Source of the DNA: Gammaproteobacteria bacterium
GTDB taxonomy: Bacteria > Pseudomonadota > Gammaproteobacteria > Pseudomonadales > Pseudomonadaceae
Assembly: GCA_012728315.1 (NCBI GenBank)
Contig: JAAYFI010000007.1
Coordinates: forward strand, 17,120 to 81,119
Length of the DNA stretch: 64,000 nucleotides
Direction of reading: 5' to 3'
The notes under the pieces are model-generated. The model was not told where the DNA came from. It did no database searches and saw only the letters and a program-made list of their open reading frames with translations. The translations under genes were made by a program, and so were the position numbers. Positions 53,005-63,774 of this stretch are shown piece after piece. How positions within the stretch are numbered: position 1 is the stretch's first letter; each line of letters opens with the position of its first letter.

Positions 53005-54369
53005 TTATGCACCGCGGGTGTTACCGCTGGTGAGATTGCGCATCAGCAGCGCATGCTCCAAGTTGACGTTGTCTGGAACCGGCAGGTATAGCACGTGACC
53101 ATCACCTGGGGCGACATCGCGACCTTGTCCTTTTTTATCTTCCAGATGCTTGAGATCAAAAGTTAAGTTGCCCTGCGGGGTCATTAACTCAATGGAATCA
53201 CCCAGCGCAAAACGATTTTTAACCCGTACTTCAGCTAGATCACCACGGCGCTCACCGGTCATTTCACCGACAAATTGCTGACGATCAGAGATGGAGTAAC
53301 CGTGCTCGTAGTTCTGGTATTCATCATGGACGTGACGGCGCAAGAAGCCTTCGGTGTAACCTCGGTGGGCTAAAGACTCCAAGGTATCCATTAAGGACTT
53401 ATCAAATGGACGACCTGCGACCGCATCATCAATGGCTTTACGGTATACCTGAGCAGTGCGCGCCACATAGTAGTGGGACTTGGTACGGCCTTCAATTTTT
53501 AATGAGTGCAGCCCCATTTTTACCATGCGCTCCACGTGCTGTACCGCACGTAAATCTTTGGAGTTCATAATGTAGGTGCCGTGCTCGTCTTCGTAGGCGG
53601 ACATATATTCGCCCGGACGCCCCGCCTCTTCTAACAGGAACACTTCCTTGGTGGGTGCGCCAACGCCTAAGGTGGGTTCAGCCTGCTGCACTGCGGCGAT
53701 CGGCTCGTATTTATGGACGATATCGCCCACTTCGTTTTCTTTGGCCTCGTGGGTTTTATATTCCCAGCGGCAGGCATTGGTGCAGGTACCTTGGTTGGGG
53801 TCACGTTTGTTAATGTAACCCGAGAGCAAGCAGCGGCCTGAATAAGCCATGCATAAAGCACCATGGACAAAGACTTCCAGCTCCATTTCTGGAACGCGCT
53901 GACGAATCTCCTCAATTTCATCCAGTGACAACTCGCGAGATAAAATCGCACGGGTTAAGCCTTGGCGACGCCAAAACTCAACACTGGCCCAGTTCACCGC
54001 ATTGGCTTGCACGGACAAGTGGATATTCATCTGCGGAAAATGCTCACGCACCAGCATAATCAGGCCAGGGTCGGACATAATCAGCGCATCGGGCCCCATT
54101 GCTACGACCGGCTCTAAATCTTTAATAAAGGTTTTTAGCTTGGCATTGTGCGGGGCAATGTTGACCACCACATAAAATTGTTTGCCTTGGGCATGGGCTT
54201 CATTGATGCCCAGCGCCAGGTTGGCATGATCAAATTCGTTATTACGCACGCGCAAGCTGTAGCGCGGCTGACCGGCATACACAGCATCAGCGCCGTAAGC
54301 AAAGGCGTAACGCATGTTTTTTAAGGTGCCAGCAGGGGATAACAGCTCGGGACTAAAAGGGGTCGACAT
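53005..54369 (-). CDS. trhP: U32 peptidase-like tRNA hydroxylation protein TrhP (YegQ)
   Basis: Member of the U32 family; TrhP is required for prephenate-dependent 5-hydroxylation of wobble uridine 34 in tRNAs. The 454-residue protein has ELLSPAGTLKNMRYAFAYGADAVYAG, EVFVHGALCMAYSGRCLLSGY with conserved Cys residues, and DPNQGTCTNACRWEY, the cysteine cluster for an iron-sulfur cofactor. The ATG at 54369 is chosen over a TTG at 54381. No peptidase activity is implied. Confidence 0.9.
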   Translation of the reverse strand: MSTPFSPELLSPAGTLKNMRYAFAYGADAVYAGQPRYSLRVRNNEFDHANLALGINEAHAQGKQFYVVVNIAPHNAKLKTFIKDLEPVVAMGPDALIMSDPGLIMLVREHFPQMNIHLSVQANAVNWASVEFWRRQGLTRAILSRELSLDEIEEIRQRVPEMELEVFVHGALCMAYSGRCLLSGYINKRDPNQGTCTNACRWEYKTHEAKENEVGDIVHKYEPIAAVQQAEPTLGVGAPTKEVFLLEEAGRPGEYMSAYEDEHGTYIMNSKDLRAVQHVERMVKMGLHSLKIEGRTKSHYYVARTAQVYRKAIDDAVAGRPFDKSLMDTLESLAHRGYTEGFLRRHVHDEYQNYEHGYSISDRQQFVGEMTGERRGDLAEVRVKNRFALGDSIELMTPQGNLTFDLKHLEDKKGQGRDVAPGDGHVLYLPVPDNVNLEHALLMRNLTSGNTRGA

Positions 54370-54515
54370 AGTAAAACTCAAGGGCAGTGTAAATATTGAC
54401 CTATTCTAGCAGCCATTAACTGGCCCGCGTAGTACCGTTGGTAATTAATAACCAAGGAAAGGCGTCGGACTTTGAAAACCACCTTTATTTGCGCTCAACC
54501 ACGCCCGCTGGAATG

Positions 54516-54680
54516 ATCCGTAGCTCGTCCATTTATAGGCGACATGGGCATTTGCATTGGAAGTACCCGAAGGTGCACGCATCCGTAGGTCGTCCATTCA
54601 TGGACGACATGGGCATTCCCATTGGAAGTACCCGAAGGTACACGCATCTGTAGGTCGTCCATTTATGGGCGACATGGTCG
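54516..54680 (+). repeat. 65-bp tandem repeat carrying REP-like palindromes
   Basis: A 65-bp unit starting ATCCGTAG...TCGTCC repeats at 54516, 54581 and 54646 (2.5 copies). Each unit contains a REP-family palindrome followed by CATTGGAAGTACCCGAAGGT. The middle palindrome is perfect: GTCGTCCAT (54589-54597), TC, ATGGACGAC (54600-54608). Third copy: 54654-54673. Confidence 0.85.
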
Positions 54681-54716
54681 CCTAGCCGATCCCTTATTTT
54701 TGGGTGTTGGTTGGAT

Positions 54717-54744
54717 GTGTCGATCTTAAAAGATCGACCTACAG
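54717..54744 (-). repeat. REP-like palindrome
   Basis: GTCGATCTT (54719-54727), AA, AAGATCGAC (54730-54738), with the family edge CTACA on the right (TGTAGGTCG on the minus strand). Confidence 0.8.
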
Positions 54745-54815
54745 TAACAGCCTACAGTAACAGCCTACAGTAACGGCCGACAGCAACGGCCGACAGCAAC
54801 AGCCTGCACCAACAG
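54738..54815 (+). repeat. 13-bp tandem repeat, six units
   Basis: CCTACAGTAACAG occurs twice exactly, then CCTACAGTAACGG, CCGACAGCAACGG, CCGACAGCAACAG and CCTGCACCAACAG, all 13 bp with no spacer. The first unit begins at the edge of the REP palindrome (GACCTACAG), suggesting the array grew from REP-flanking sequence. It ends 8 bp before the stop codon of the next gene. Confidence 0.88.
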
Positions 54816-54822
54816 CATTGAC

Positions 54823-55998
54823 CTACACTACTGAACCGGCTGCATGAGCGCTGGCCCAGGCCCATTGGAAGTTAAAGCCGCCTAAGTGGCCGCTGACATC
54901 TAAGACTTCACCAATAAAGTATAAATTGGCTTGTTTATGCGATTGCATGGTTTTGGATGACACTTCTTTGGTGTCGATACCGCCAAGTGTCACTTCTGCC
55001 GTGCGATAACCTTCGGTGCCGGCGGGTGTCAGTTGCCAATTATTCAGTTGTTCACCTATCGCAGTGAGTTGTTTGGCGTTGTAGTGTTTGAGTGGTGAGT
55101 TACTAAACCAATGCTCACAGAGTAGCTGCGCCATCTTGCGAGTAAAGCACTCGCTCAGTACGGTTTTTAGCTCTGTATTGGGGTGCTGGATTTGTTGCTC
55201 CCGCAGCCAAGCACTGGCATCGCGGTCGCTGAGTAAGTCAATTGTGATACTGGCGCCGGGCTGCCAATAGGATGAGATTTGTAAAATCACTGGGCCGCTG
55301 AGGCCGCGGTGAGTGAAGAGCAGATCTTCTTTAAAACTCTGACCGTTGCACTGCACCACGCAATCATCAATTGAGGTGCCGGATAAGGCGCTGCAGAACT
55401 CTTTGAGTTGTGGATCAGTGATGGTGAAAGGTACTAAACCGGCACGGGTGGGTAAAATAGTATGGCCAAACTGCTCCGCAACTTGGTAACCAAAGCCTGT
55501 TGCGCCCAAGGTTGGAATGGATAAGCCACCGGTGGCAATGACTAAGGATGTGCAGTTTAAAGTTTGCTTATTGCATTGCAGAGTGAAGCCGGTTGCGTTG
55601 GCTGCTATGCGGGTGACTGGCGTATTGAGCTGGATGGATGCCCCAGCATCGTCACATTCTCGTAAGAGCATCTCCAGAATGTCGCTGGATTTGTTATCGC
55701 AAAAGAGTTGGCCGAGCTTTTTTTCGTGATAGGCAATTTGGTGACGCTGTACCATCTCGAGAAAATCCCACTGGGTGTAGCGTGCCAGAGCTGATTTACA
55801 AAAATGGGGGTTGTCGGAGATAAAATGACTGGGCTCGGTGTACATATTGGTGAAGTTACAGCGGCCGCCACCGGACATTAGAATTTTTTTGCCGGCTTTA
55901 TTAGCATGATCTATCACTAATACTTTACGGCCACGTTGTGCAGCAGTTAATGCGCACATTAATCCGGCAGCACCGGCACCAATAATTATTACATCCAC
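54823..55998 (-). CDS. HI0933/YhiN-type FAD-dependent oxidoreductase
   Basis: Flavoprotein of unknown substrate, widespread in bacteria. About 391 residues. The N-terminal dinucleotide fold VIIIGAGAAGLMCALTAAQRG, MSGGGRCNFTNMYTEPSHF and the C-terminal FIGEVLDVSGHLGGFNFQWAWASAHAAG are family marks. The start is uncertain: the GTG at 55998 gives the compact N-terminus MDVIIIGAG expected for the family, while in-frame GTG (56007) and TTG (56028) codons lie upstream. Its 3' end abuts the 13-bp repeats. Confidence 0.87.
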   Translation of the reverse strand: MDVIIIGAGAAGLMCALTAAQRGRKVLVIDHANKAGKKILMSGGGRCNFTNMYTEPSHFISDNPHFCKSALARYTQWDFLEMVQRHQIAYHEKKLGQLFCDNKSSDILEMLLRECDDAGASIQLNTPVTRIAANATGFTLQCNKQTLNCTSLVIATGGLSIPTLGATGFGYQVAEQFGHTILPTRAGLVPFTITDPQLKEFCSALSGTSIDDCVVQCNGQSFKEDLLFTHRGLSGPVILQISSYWQPGASITIDLLSDRDASAWLREQQIQHPNTELKTVLSECFTRKMAQLLCEHWFSNSPLKHYNAKQLTAIGEQLNNWQLTPAGTEGYRTAEVTLGGIDTKEVSSKTMQSHKQANLYFIGEVLDVSGHLGGFNFQWAWASAHAAGSVV

Positions 55999-56024
55999 AA
56001 TGAGCACAACCTGACATCTGACAA

Positions 56025-56213
56025 TCAAAGTTGAAGTTTAACGGCTTTCTGCTTGCAACTGGCGGTTAATATTTGAGTTTGGCTTATGACAGGCTGGCCG
56101 AGCATGCACATGGCCAAGAAGCACCCCGTTAGTGCGGCGGCGAACAAGGCAAGGATGGCGTAGCGCCCGAATCGGCTCAGGATGATCGGTTGCGGGAAGA
56201 GCAGCAGTCGCAA
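56025..56213 (-). other. Doubtful 62-codon frame or gene remnant upstream of yhiN
   Basis: A TTG-started frame with a hydrophobic stretch (YAILALFAAALTGCFLAMCML). Its first ~35 codons are clearly richer in G+C at third positions than neighbouring genes. There is no ATG start or clear ribosome site. It may be the relic of a longer gene; the surrounding 56029-56443 stretch otherwise shows nothing I can name. Confidence 0.25.
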
Positions 56214-56443
56214 GGTGCGTCAGGCGCGCACCTGAAATCAGGTATGCTTATATACATTGCTGGTAAAATAGCGCATGGCGTACTTCAGGGTACGTGTTGA
56301 TCCGTTGATGAACCGGTTTGGGCTCAACTCCGCTGCTCGCCATCCATGGCGCGTTGATCGCGGCCACCGCGCAGCACTTCTGTAACCTTTTGCAGTGTTT
56401 GTCTTTTCGTGGCTTTAATCATTCAGGTGTTTCATGCGAAACA

Positions 56444-56911
56444 TTAACGATGTAAAACAAACTGTCCAGTAAAGCAGGCACCGTCTTGGCCATCGTGGGT
56501 TAAGACACGACTGGTTAAACTAATACGTGCCTTACCGTGGCGCTGGTACATCTTAATAAAGCGTGTCCAAACCGAGGCATCTGGAGCCTCACAGACGACC
56601 GCGGCGTTTTCCAGTACCGGTAGTGGATAATCAATGTGCCCTGCCTGTACCACGATATGTGTGCTATCTATGCCTGCTTCGCGCAAGCGTAAATGCAGCC
56701 AACCCCAACATGCTAGAACGGCTGCGCAATAGAGACTGCCGCCAAACATTGTATCTTGATGGTTACGGTTTTCGTGCAGCGGCAGCTGCAACTCTAAACG
56801 TTGGTTGTGCCAATCACGTACAGTCACAGCCAGCGCTGCTGTGAGAGGGATATCGGTGGCGAAAACTTGGGCTAAGTGCTCACAAGCGTTGCGATTGGAT
56901 GCGTTGGGCAT
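56444..56911 (-). CDS. Putative thioesterase (YiiD C-terminal-like hotdog domain)
   Basis: About 155 residues with a hotdog-type layout: LELQLPLHENRNHQDTMFGGSLYCAAVLACWGWLHLRLREAG, where HxxTMFGGS is the signature helix of the YiiD C-terminal/putative thioesterase group, then HIVVQAGHIDYPLPVLENAAVVCEAPD. The ATG at 56911 has GAGGA upstream; the frame runs open to 57013, but the extra 34 residues are unlike the family. Substrate unknown. Confidence 0.78.
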   Translation of the reverse strand: MPNASNRNACEHLAQVFATDIPLTAALAVTVRDWHNQRLELQLPLHENRNHQDTMFGGSLYCAAVLACWGWLHLRLREAGIDSTHIVVQAGHIDYPLPVLENAAVVCEAPDASVWTRFIKMYQRHGKARISLTSRVLTHDGQDGACFTGQFVLHR

Positions 56912-57115
56912 GTGAATCCTCGCAGAAATAAGATGGATGCAAAGCAAGACGTAAAACGGGCTGCAACGGTCACGAAGTGGTGATGAATGCGTAATAAACT
57001 GCATATTTATCACGAAAATTTTAGGATGAGTGAAAGATTTTCAAATAACGTTCAGCTACAGGTTAGAATTAAAAACTCATGAATAACGGTTTTAGGATAA
57101 TAAGGAGAGGTGCTT

Positions 57116-58858
57116 GTGGATTCTGTAGCAACGAATAGTATATTTTTTGTTGGTGGATTGTTGGTTGCTATCAGTATTCTGGTCAGCTCCGTCTCCTCGC
57201 GGGTTGGCATTCCCATTTTAGTGATCTTTATGGGCGTGGGCATGATGGCCGGCACCGATGGTGTCGGCGGTATTGTTTTTAATGATTACTCTTTAACCTA
57301 CCTTGTGAGCAACCTTGCGCTCGCGGTTATTTTGCTCGACGGTGGTATGCGGACTCGCGTTGCTACGTTCCGAGTGGCTTTATGGCCTGCGCTGTCGCTG
57401 GCGACCTTTGGCGTGATTTTAACCGCAGGTCTAACGGGTTTAGCGGCTGCTTGGCTGTTTAATTTGTCTTTGCTGGAAGGCTTACTGATCGGATCCATTG
57501 TAGGCTCCACTGATGCTGCTGCAGTCTTTAATTTACTCAATGGCAAAGGTTTGAACGAGCGGGTCGGCTCAACCTTAGAAATTGAGTCAGGCAGTAATGA
57601 CCCTATGGCGATGTTCCTGACGGTGACTTTAATTGCCATGTTGGCGGCGGGTGAAACCAGCTTTAGCTTGGATTTTTTTAGCAGCTTAATCCGTCAATTT
57701 GGCTTAGGTATCTTATTGGGCTTGAGCGGCGGTTGGTTATTACTGCAAATTATCAATCGCATCACTGTGGTTGATGGCTTGTATCCACTGCTCGCGGTGA
57801 GCGGCAGTATTATGATTTATGCCTTCGCTGGCGAAGTGGGTGGCAGTGGTATTTTAGCCGTGTATGTGTGTGGCATGGTGCTGGGTAACCGACCTATTCG
57901 TAGTCGTCACGGTATTTTACATATGTTTGATGGGCTGGCCTGGCTCAGTCAAATTGGTATGTTCTTGGTGCTGGGTTTGCTGTTAACTCCGCATGAGCTG
58001 TTACCCATTGCCGTACCGGCTTTATTGCTCTCGTTATGGATGATCTTGTTTGCCCGTCCGTTGTCGGTGTTTTTAGGTTTGCTACCTTTTCGTGGCTTTA
58101 ACTTGCGTGAACGGGTATTTATCTCTTGGATTGGCTTGCGCGGAGCGGTGCCGGTGATTTTGGCGGTGTTTCCTTTAGTGGCTGGCCTACCCAATGCGCA
58201 ACTGTTTTTTAACGTCGCCTTTTTTATTGTTTTAGTGTCGTTATTGCTGCAAGGCTCAACCCTGTCTTGGGCCGCGCGCAAAGCTAAGGTTGATTTACCA
58301 CCAGCGCCCGCACCGATTTCGCGGGTGGGTTTAGAGATTCATCCGACCAGCCAGTGGGAGTTATTTATTTACAGCTTAGGTGAGCAAAAGTGGTGCATTA
58401 ATGCGCAATTACGTGAACTTAAAATGCCTAAAGGCACTCGAATTGCTGCACTGTTCCGCGGAGATCAATTGCTGCACCCCAGTGGTAGTACGCGTCTGAA
58501 GGCCGATGATATTCTCTGTGTAATTGGCCATGAAGAGGACTTGCCAGCCTTGGGGCGCTTATTCAGTAAAGCACCGCAACGTGGCTTGGATATGCGCTTC
58601 TTCGGTGACTTTGTGTTGGAAGGGTCGGCGCACTTAGGTGCTGTGGCGGATGTATACGGCTTGTCATTGGGCGGCTTGAATCCGCAACAGACCATGGCTG
58701 AGTTTATTACCGATGCTGTCGGTGGTGAGGCCGTATTGGGTGACCATATTGAGTGGCAAGGTTTAACCTGGGCTGTGGCGTTAATGGATGGTAATAAAGT
58801 CAGCAAAGTGGGGGTTAAATTCCCAGAAGGTAAGCGTCCGGAGTTGCCGTTTTTCTGA
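57116..58858 (+). CDS. cvrA: Potassium/proton antiporter (CvrA/NhaP2 type)
   Basis: Inner-membrane CPA1 monovalent cation/proton antiporter. The 580 residues contain about 13 helices (about 8-390) with [40 protein letters not shown], holding the ion-site aspartates, and [21 protein letters not shown] TrkA-C-like domain (about 405-480) and a CorC/HlyC-like tail follow. The start is set at the GTG 57116, 8 bases after AAGGAG; the in-frame GTG at 57110 is too close. Confidence 0.9.
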   Translation: MDSVATNSIFFVGGLLVAISILVSSVSSRVGIPILVIFMGVGMMAGTDGVGGIVFNDYSLTYLVSNLALAVILLDGGMRTRVATFRVALWPALSLATFGVILTAGLTGLAAAWLFNLSLLEGLLIGSIVGSTDAAAVFNLLNGKGLNERVGSTLEIESGSNDPMAMFLTVTLIAMLAAGETSFSLDFFSSLIRQFGLGILLGLSGGWLLLQIINRITVVDGLYPLLAVSGSIMIYAFAGEVGGSGILAVYVCGMVLGNRPIRSRHGILHMFDGLAWLSQIGMFLVLGLLLTPHELLPIAVPALLLSLWMILFARPLSVFLGLLPFRGFNLRERVFISWIGLRGAVPVILAVFPLVAGLPNAQLFFNVAFFIVLVSLLLQGSTLSWAARKAKVDLPPAPAPISRVGLEIHPTSQWELFIYSLGEQKWCINAQLRELKMPKGTRIAALFRGDQLLHPSGSTRLKADDILCVIGHEEDLPALGRLFSKAPQRGLDMRFFGDFVLEGSAHLGAVADVYGLSLGGLNPQQTMAEFITDAVGGEAVLGDHIEWQGLTWAVALMDGNKVSKVGVKFPEGKRPELPFF

Positions 58859-58936
58859 GCGAGCAGGGCGGTATGATGTATAGCTTTTATGGATAGCATG
58901 CTATGCGGTTTTAATTAACGGAAATAGTGTAGGCTT

Positions 58937-61900
58937 ATGAAACCGAATCTGTTAGTGGTGCTGTGTCTTAGTGTGCTGGCTTGGTTGCCTGCTTCACAGG
59001 TTTATGCTGAACTGAATGCCGCGGAGGTACGGCAAACCTTAACTGACTTACCGTCCCGTAAATTACCTGAGGCTGAGCAGCAAGCCGTACAGCAAACCTT
59101 AGAGCAAACCTTGGCTTGGCTGGATATGGCTGAGCGCACTGAACAAGCGCAGCATCAATTACAACAGCAGTTGCTGGACGCTCCCAAGAAAATCACTGAC
59201 GCCCAACAAGCGCTGCAAAAGCTGCTCGCTACTGCTCCGGATGATCCTGCACAACGTTTGGCTCAAGCTTCAGTGAATGAGCTTGAGTATTTATTGTCCG
59301 AACGTAATCAACAATTACGCGCTTTGCAAAAAGAGCTGGGTGATGCCAACAGTTTGATTGTTACTGCACAAACCCGTCCTGAGCGTGCGCAGGCTGAAAT
59401 CAGCAGCAATCAAACCCGTATTCAAGAGATTAGTACCGCGCTAAAAAGTGCCAAAGAGGGCAGCAAGGTATTTACTGCGGAGAAAATTGATACGCTGAAG
59501 GCTGAGTTACTTGCTCTGGAAAGTAAAAATAACTTGCGTCGTGCTGAGTTAGCTGGAAACAGTGTGTTACAGGAGCTGGGCAGTAATTTACGCGATTTAT
59601 TAATGAATAAAGTGCGTTTGCAAGAGCAAGATATTTTGGCTTTACAGTCCTTGCTGAATGAAAAACGCCAAGCGGATTCTGAAAAAACCGTTGCTGAGCT
59701 CTCGCTGGAGGTGACCAAGGCCGGCAGTGATAGTGTGTTATTGCGTGAAAGCAGTTTGAACTTAAAGTTATCGGACTATTTGTTAACAGTGACCGAGCGT
59801 CGCAATCAGTTAACTCAGCGCAATCTAGTGGTGCGCCAGCAACTGGATAGTGTGCAGCAAACGGATCAAGCCCTGGAAGAACAAATCAATGTTTTGCAAG
59901 GCAGTTTGTTACTGGCAAAAATCCTTTATCAGCAAAAACAAGCATTACCACAGTTGCGTTTTGACCGTAGCTTAGCCGATCAAATTGCCGATACGCGCTT
60001 GTATCAGTTTGAATTGCGTCAACTGCGCGATACGGTCAGTCGTCCTGAAGAGTATGTGCAAAATGCACTGAAAGACTCACCTCCAGGCGATGAGCACATT
60101 GCTCTGCGTACCAGTTTATTAGACTTAGTGCGCTCGCGTGCTGAGCTGTTAGATCGTTTAAATCGTGAATTAAATGCTTATTTAAGTGAATCCATTACTT
60201 TGCAGCTGAATCAAAAACAACTGCAAAGTATGACTGAGGCCTTGCGCCTAACGCTTGATGAGCAGATGTTTTGGATTCCGAGTAATAAACCGCTGGATTG
60301 GGACTGGTTAAAAGCTGCGCCAGCACGTTTGCAGTATCAAGTGAGCGCAGTGTTATGGCGCACTGAAGTCACTTATATGTGGCAGAGTTTCACCCAGTAT
60401 GCATGGGCGTTTATCCCATTAGCCTTGATGGTGCTATTGGCGTTTTGGAAGCGTGCGGCGCTATTACAAGCCTTACGTAATTTGCATAAGGATATCGGTC
60501 ACTTCCGTCGTGATAGTCAGCTGCACACTCCGCGAGCGTTGTTTTTAAATCTGCTGCTAGCTTTACCTGGCGCTATTGTCTTGGCCAGTTTAGGCCTGAT
60601 GTTACAGGGCAGTGGACAAGGACATAACCTTGAAGTGGGGCGTGCTTTTTTAGCGATGGCGCAGGTTTGGTTGGTGTTTTATTGGACGTACCGAATCTTA
60701 GCGCCCAATGGTGTGGCGTTATTGCATTTTCGTTGGCCGCGAGCGCAGGTGGCTTTTCTGCAGCCACATATTCGCGCCTTAGGTATAACAGCGCTGTTAC
60801 TCACGGCAGTGGTGACCATAGCCGAAGCGCAACCTGCTGCGTTGAGTGAGGATGTGATTGGTATTGTGTTACTGATGACGTGCTTACTGTCGTTGTCATG
60901 GATTATAGGGCGCTTGGTATTTCATCGTTATAGCAATGAGAGTACGTCGGTATTTCGTCGTTTAATCGGCTTGGTGGTCGTGTTGCTGCCGCTGTTATTT
61001 GCTGCAGCATTGATCTCTGGCTATTACTACACGGTACTGAAACTCAGCGGACGCTTGCTGGACACTTTATCGCTGGTGTTAATTTGGGTGTTGTTGGAGG
61101 CGGTACTGGTCCGCGGTTTGGCTTTGGCTGCACGGCGTTTAGCGTGGAAGCGTGCGCAAGACGCGAAACAAAACCAACCTAAAGAGGGGCTTGATGGCGA
61201 AGTAGCCACCGAAGATATGCTCTTAGATATCTCGCAAATCAATGAGCAATCCCTACGCTTGGCGCGCCTGCTTTTATTAGGTGTGTTTTTTATTGGCTTG
61301 TATTGGGTCTGGGCGGATTTATTGTCGCTTTTTGCCTACCTCGACAATATCACTTTGTATGAAAACGTCAGCAGCAATGGTGTGGCAATGCCGGTGAGTT
61401 TGCGAGATGTGCTTGATGCGGGTGTTATTATTTTGGTCACCATCGCCTTGGCGCGTAACTTACCCGGCTTGTTGGAAGTCTTGTTTTTATCGCGCTTAAA
61501 ATTGGCGCAAGGCAGTGCTTATGCAACAACAACATTATTATCTTATGCGATTTCTGCCACCGGTTTTGTTGCCACTTTGTCAGCCTTGGGTGTGAGTTGG
61601 GATAAATTGCAATGGCTGGTGGCCGCGCTCTCGGTTGGTTTAGGTTTTGGTTTGCAAGAGATCTTTGCCAATTTTGTTTCCGGCTTGATTATTCTGTTTG
61701 AGCGTCCGGTACGTATTGGTGATGTGGTCACTATTGGTAATTTGTCGGGCTCAGTCAGTCGGATTCGTATTCGGGCGACCACTATTACTGACTTTGACCG
61801 TAAAGAAATTATCGTACCCAATAAAGTGTTTGTTACCGACCAACTGATTAACTGGTCGCTGACCGATACCATTACGCGGGTCATTATTAAAATTGGTGTG

Positions 61901-62239
61901 GCCTATGAAACCGATTTAGATTTGGCGCGCAAATTAATGTTGCAAGCCGTGCAGGAAAACCCGCGCGTGATGCGTGATCCTGCACCTGTTGTGTTGTTTC
62001 TAGGCATCAGCGCCAGCACCTTTGATCATGAACTGCGCTTTCATGTGCGTGAGTTGGGCGATCGTAATCCGTCTACCGATGAAGTGCTCAACCGTATTGT
62101 GCTCAGTTTCCGTGAGAACAATATCGAGATGGCTTTCAATCAACTGGATGTTTTTGTCAAAAATATGAATGGTCAAGAGCAGCAGTTACTATCCACCCAA
62201 AGCAACCCGCTTGCTGATGATCAAGCCCCCACAGCCTAA
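58937..62239 (+). CDS. mscK: Large-type mechanosensitive channel MscK (KefA)
   Basis: Ion-regulated mechanosensitive channel of the MscS superfamily. The 1100-residue protein has a signal peptide (about 1-24), a long periplasmic coiled-coil region (about 25-470), about eleven helices, and the MscS core near 870-1080: LQWLVAALSVGLGFGLQEIFANFVSGLIILFERPVRIGDVVTIGNLSGSVSRI, with the Gly/Ala-packed pore helix, then ATTITDFDRKEIIVPNKVFV. Length and periplasmic part fit MscK/MscM rather than short MscS. It follows the antiporter by 78 bp, both being ion-homeostasis genes. Confidence 0.92.
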   Translation: MKPNLLVVLCLSVLAWLPASQVYAELNAAEVRQTLTDLPSRKLPEAEQQAVQQTLEQTLAWLDMAERTEQAQHQLQQQLLDAPKKITDAQQALQKLLATAPDDPAQRLAQASVNELEYLLSERNQQLRALQKELGDANSLIVTAQTRPERAQAEISSNQTRIQEISTALKSAKEGSKVFTAEKIDTLKAELLALESKNNLRRAELAGNSVLQELGSNLRDLLMNKVRLQEQDILALQSLLNEKRQADSEKTVAELSLEVTKAGSDSVLLRESSLNLKLSDYLLTVTERRNQLTQRNLVVRQQLDSVQQTDQALEEQINVLQGSLLLAKILYQQKQALPQLRFDRSLADQIADTRLYQFELRQLRDTVSRPEEYVQNALKDSPPGDEHIALRTSLLDLVRSRAELLDRLNRELNAYLSESITLQLNQKQLQSMTEALRLTLDEQMFWIPSNKPLDWDWLKAAPARLQYQVSAVLWRTEVTYMWQSFTQYAWAFIPLALMVLLAFWKRAALLQALRNLHKDIGHFRRDSQLHTPRALFLNLLLALPGAIVLASLGLMLQGSGQGHNLEVGRAFLAMAQVWLVFYWTYRILAPNGVALLHFRWPRAQVAFLQPHIRALGITALLLTAVVTIAEAQPAALSEDVIGIVLLMTCLLSLSWIIGRLVFHRYSNESTSVFRRLIGLVVVLLPLLFAAALISGYYYTVLKLSGRLLDTLSLVLIWVLLEAVLVRGLALAARRLAWKRAQDAKQNQPKEGLDGEVATEDMLLDISQINEQSLRLARLLLLGVFFIGLYWVWADLLSLFAYLDNITLYENVSSNGVAMPVSLRDVLDAGVIILVTIALARNLPGLLEVLFLSRLKLAQGSAYATTTLLSYAISATGFVATLSALGVSWDKLQWLVAALSVGLGFGLQEIFANFVSGLIILFERPVRIGDVVTIGNLSGSVSRIRIRATTITDFDRKEIIVPNKVFVTDQLINWSLTDTITRVIIKIGVAYETDLDLARKLMLQAVQENPRVMRDPAPVVLFLGISASTFDHELRFHVRELGDRNPSTDEVLNRIVLSFRENNIEMAFNQLDVFVKNMNGQEQQLLSTQSNPLADDQAPTA

Positions 62240-63724
<1,485 letters not shown>

Positions 63725-63746
63725 GCCCTGCTGCGGGATGGTCTTT

Positions 63747-63773
63747 GTCGCCCATGAATGGACGACCTTGTAT
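63747..63773 (-). repeat. REP-like palindrome after selO
   Basis: GTCGCCCAT, GA, ATGGACGAC (63747-63766) followed by CTTGTA, in the same family and orientation as 29819-29843. It lies 22 bp after the selO stop. Confidence 0.75.
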
Positions 63774-63774
63774 G

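Noticed and set aside
54438..54653. 71-codon plus-strand frame in the repeat region
   Set aside because: It is a translation of the 65-bp tandem repeats and contains internally repeated peptide; no start signal is present.
54738..54815. Possible CRISPR array
   Set aside because: The units are 13 bp and contiguous, with no spacers and no cas genes nearby. It is a simple tandem repeat.
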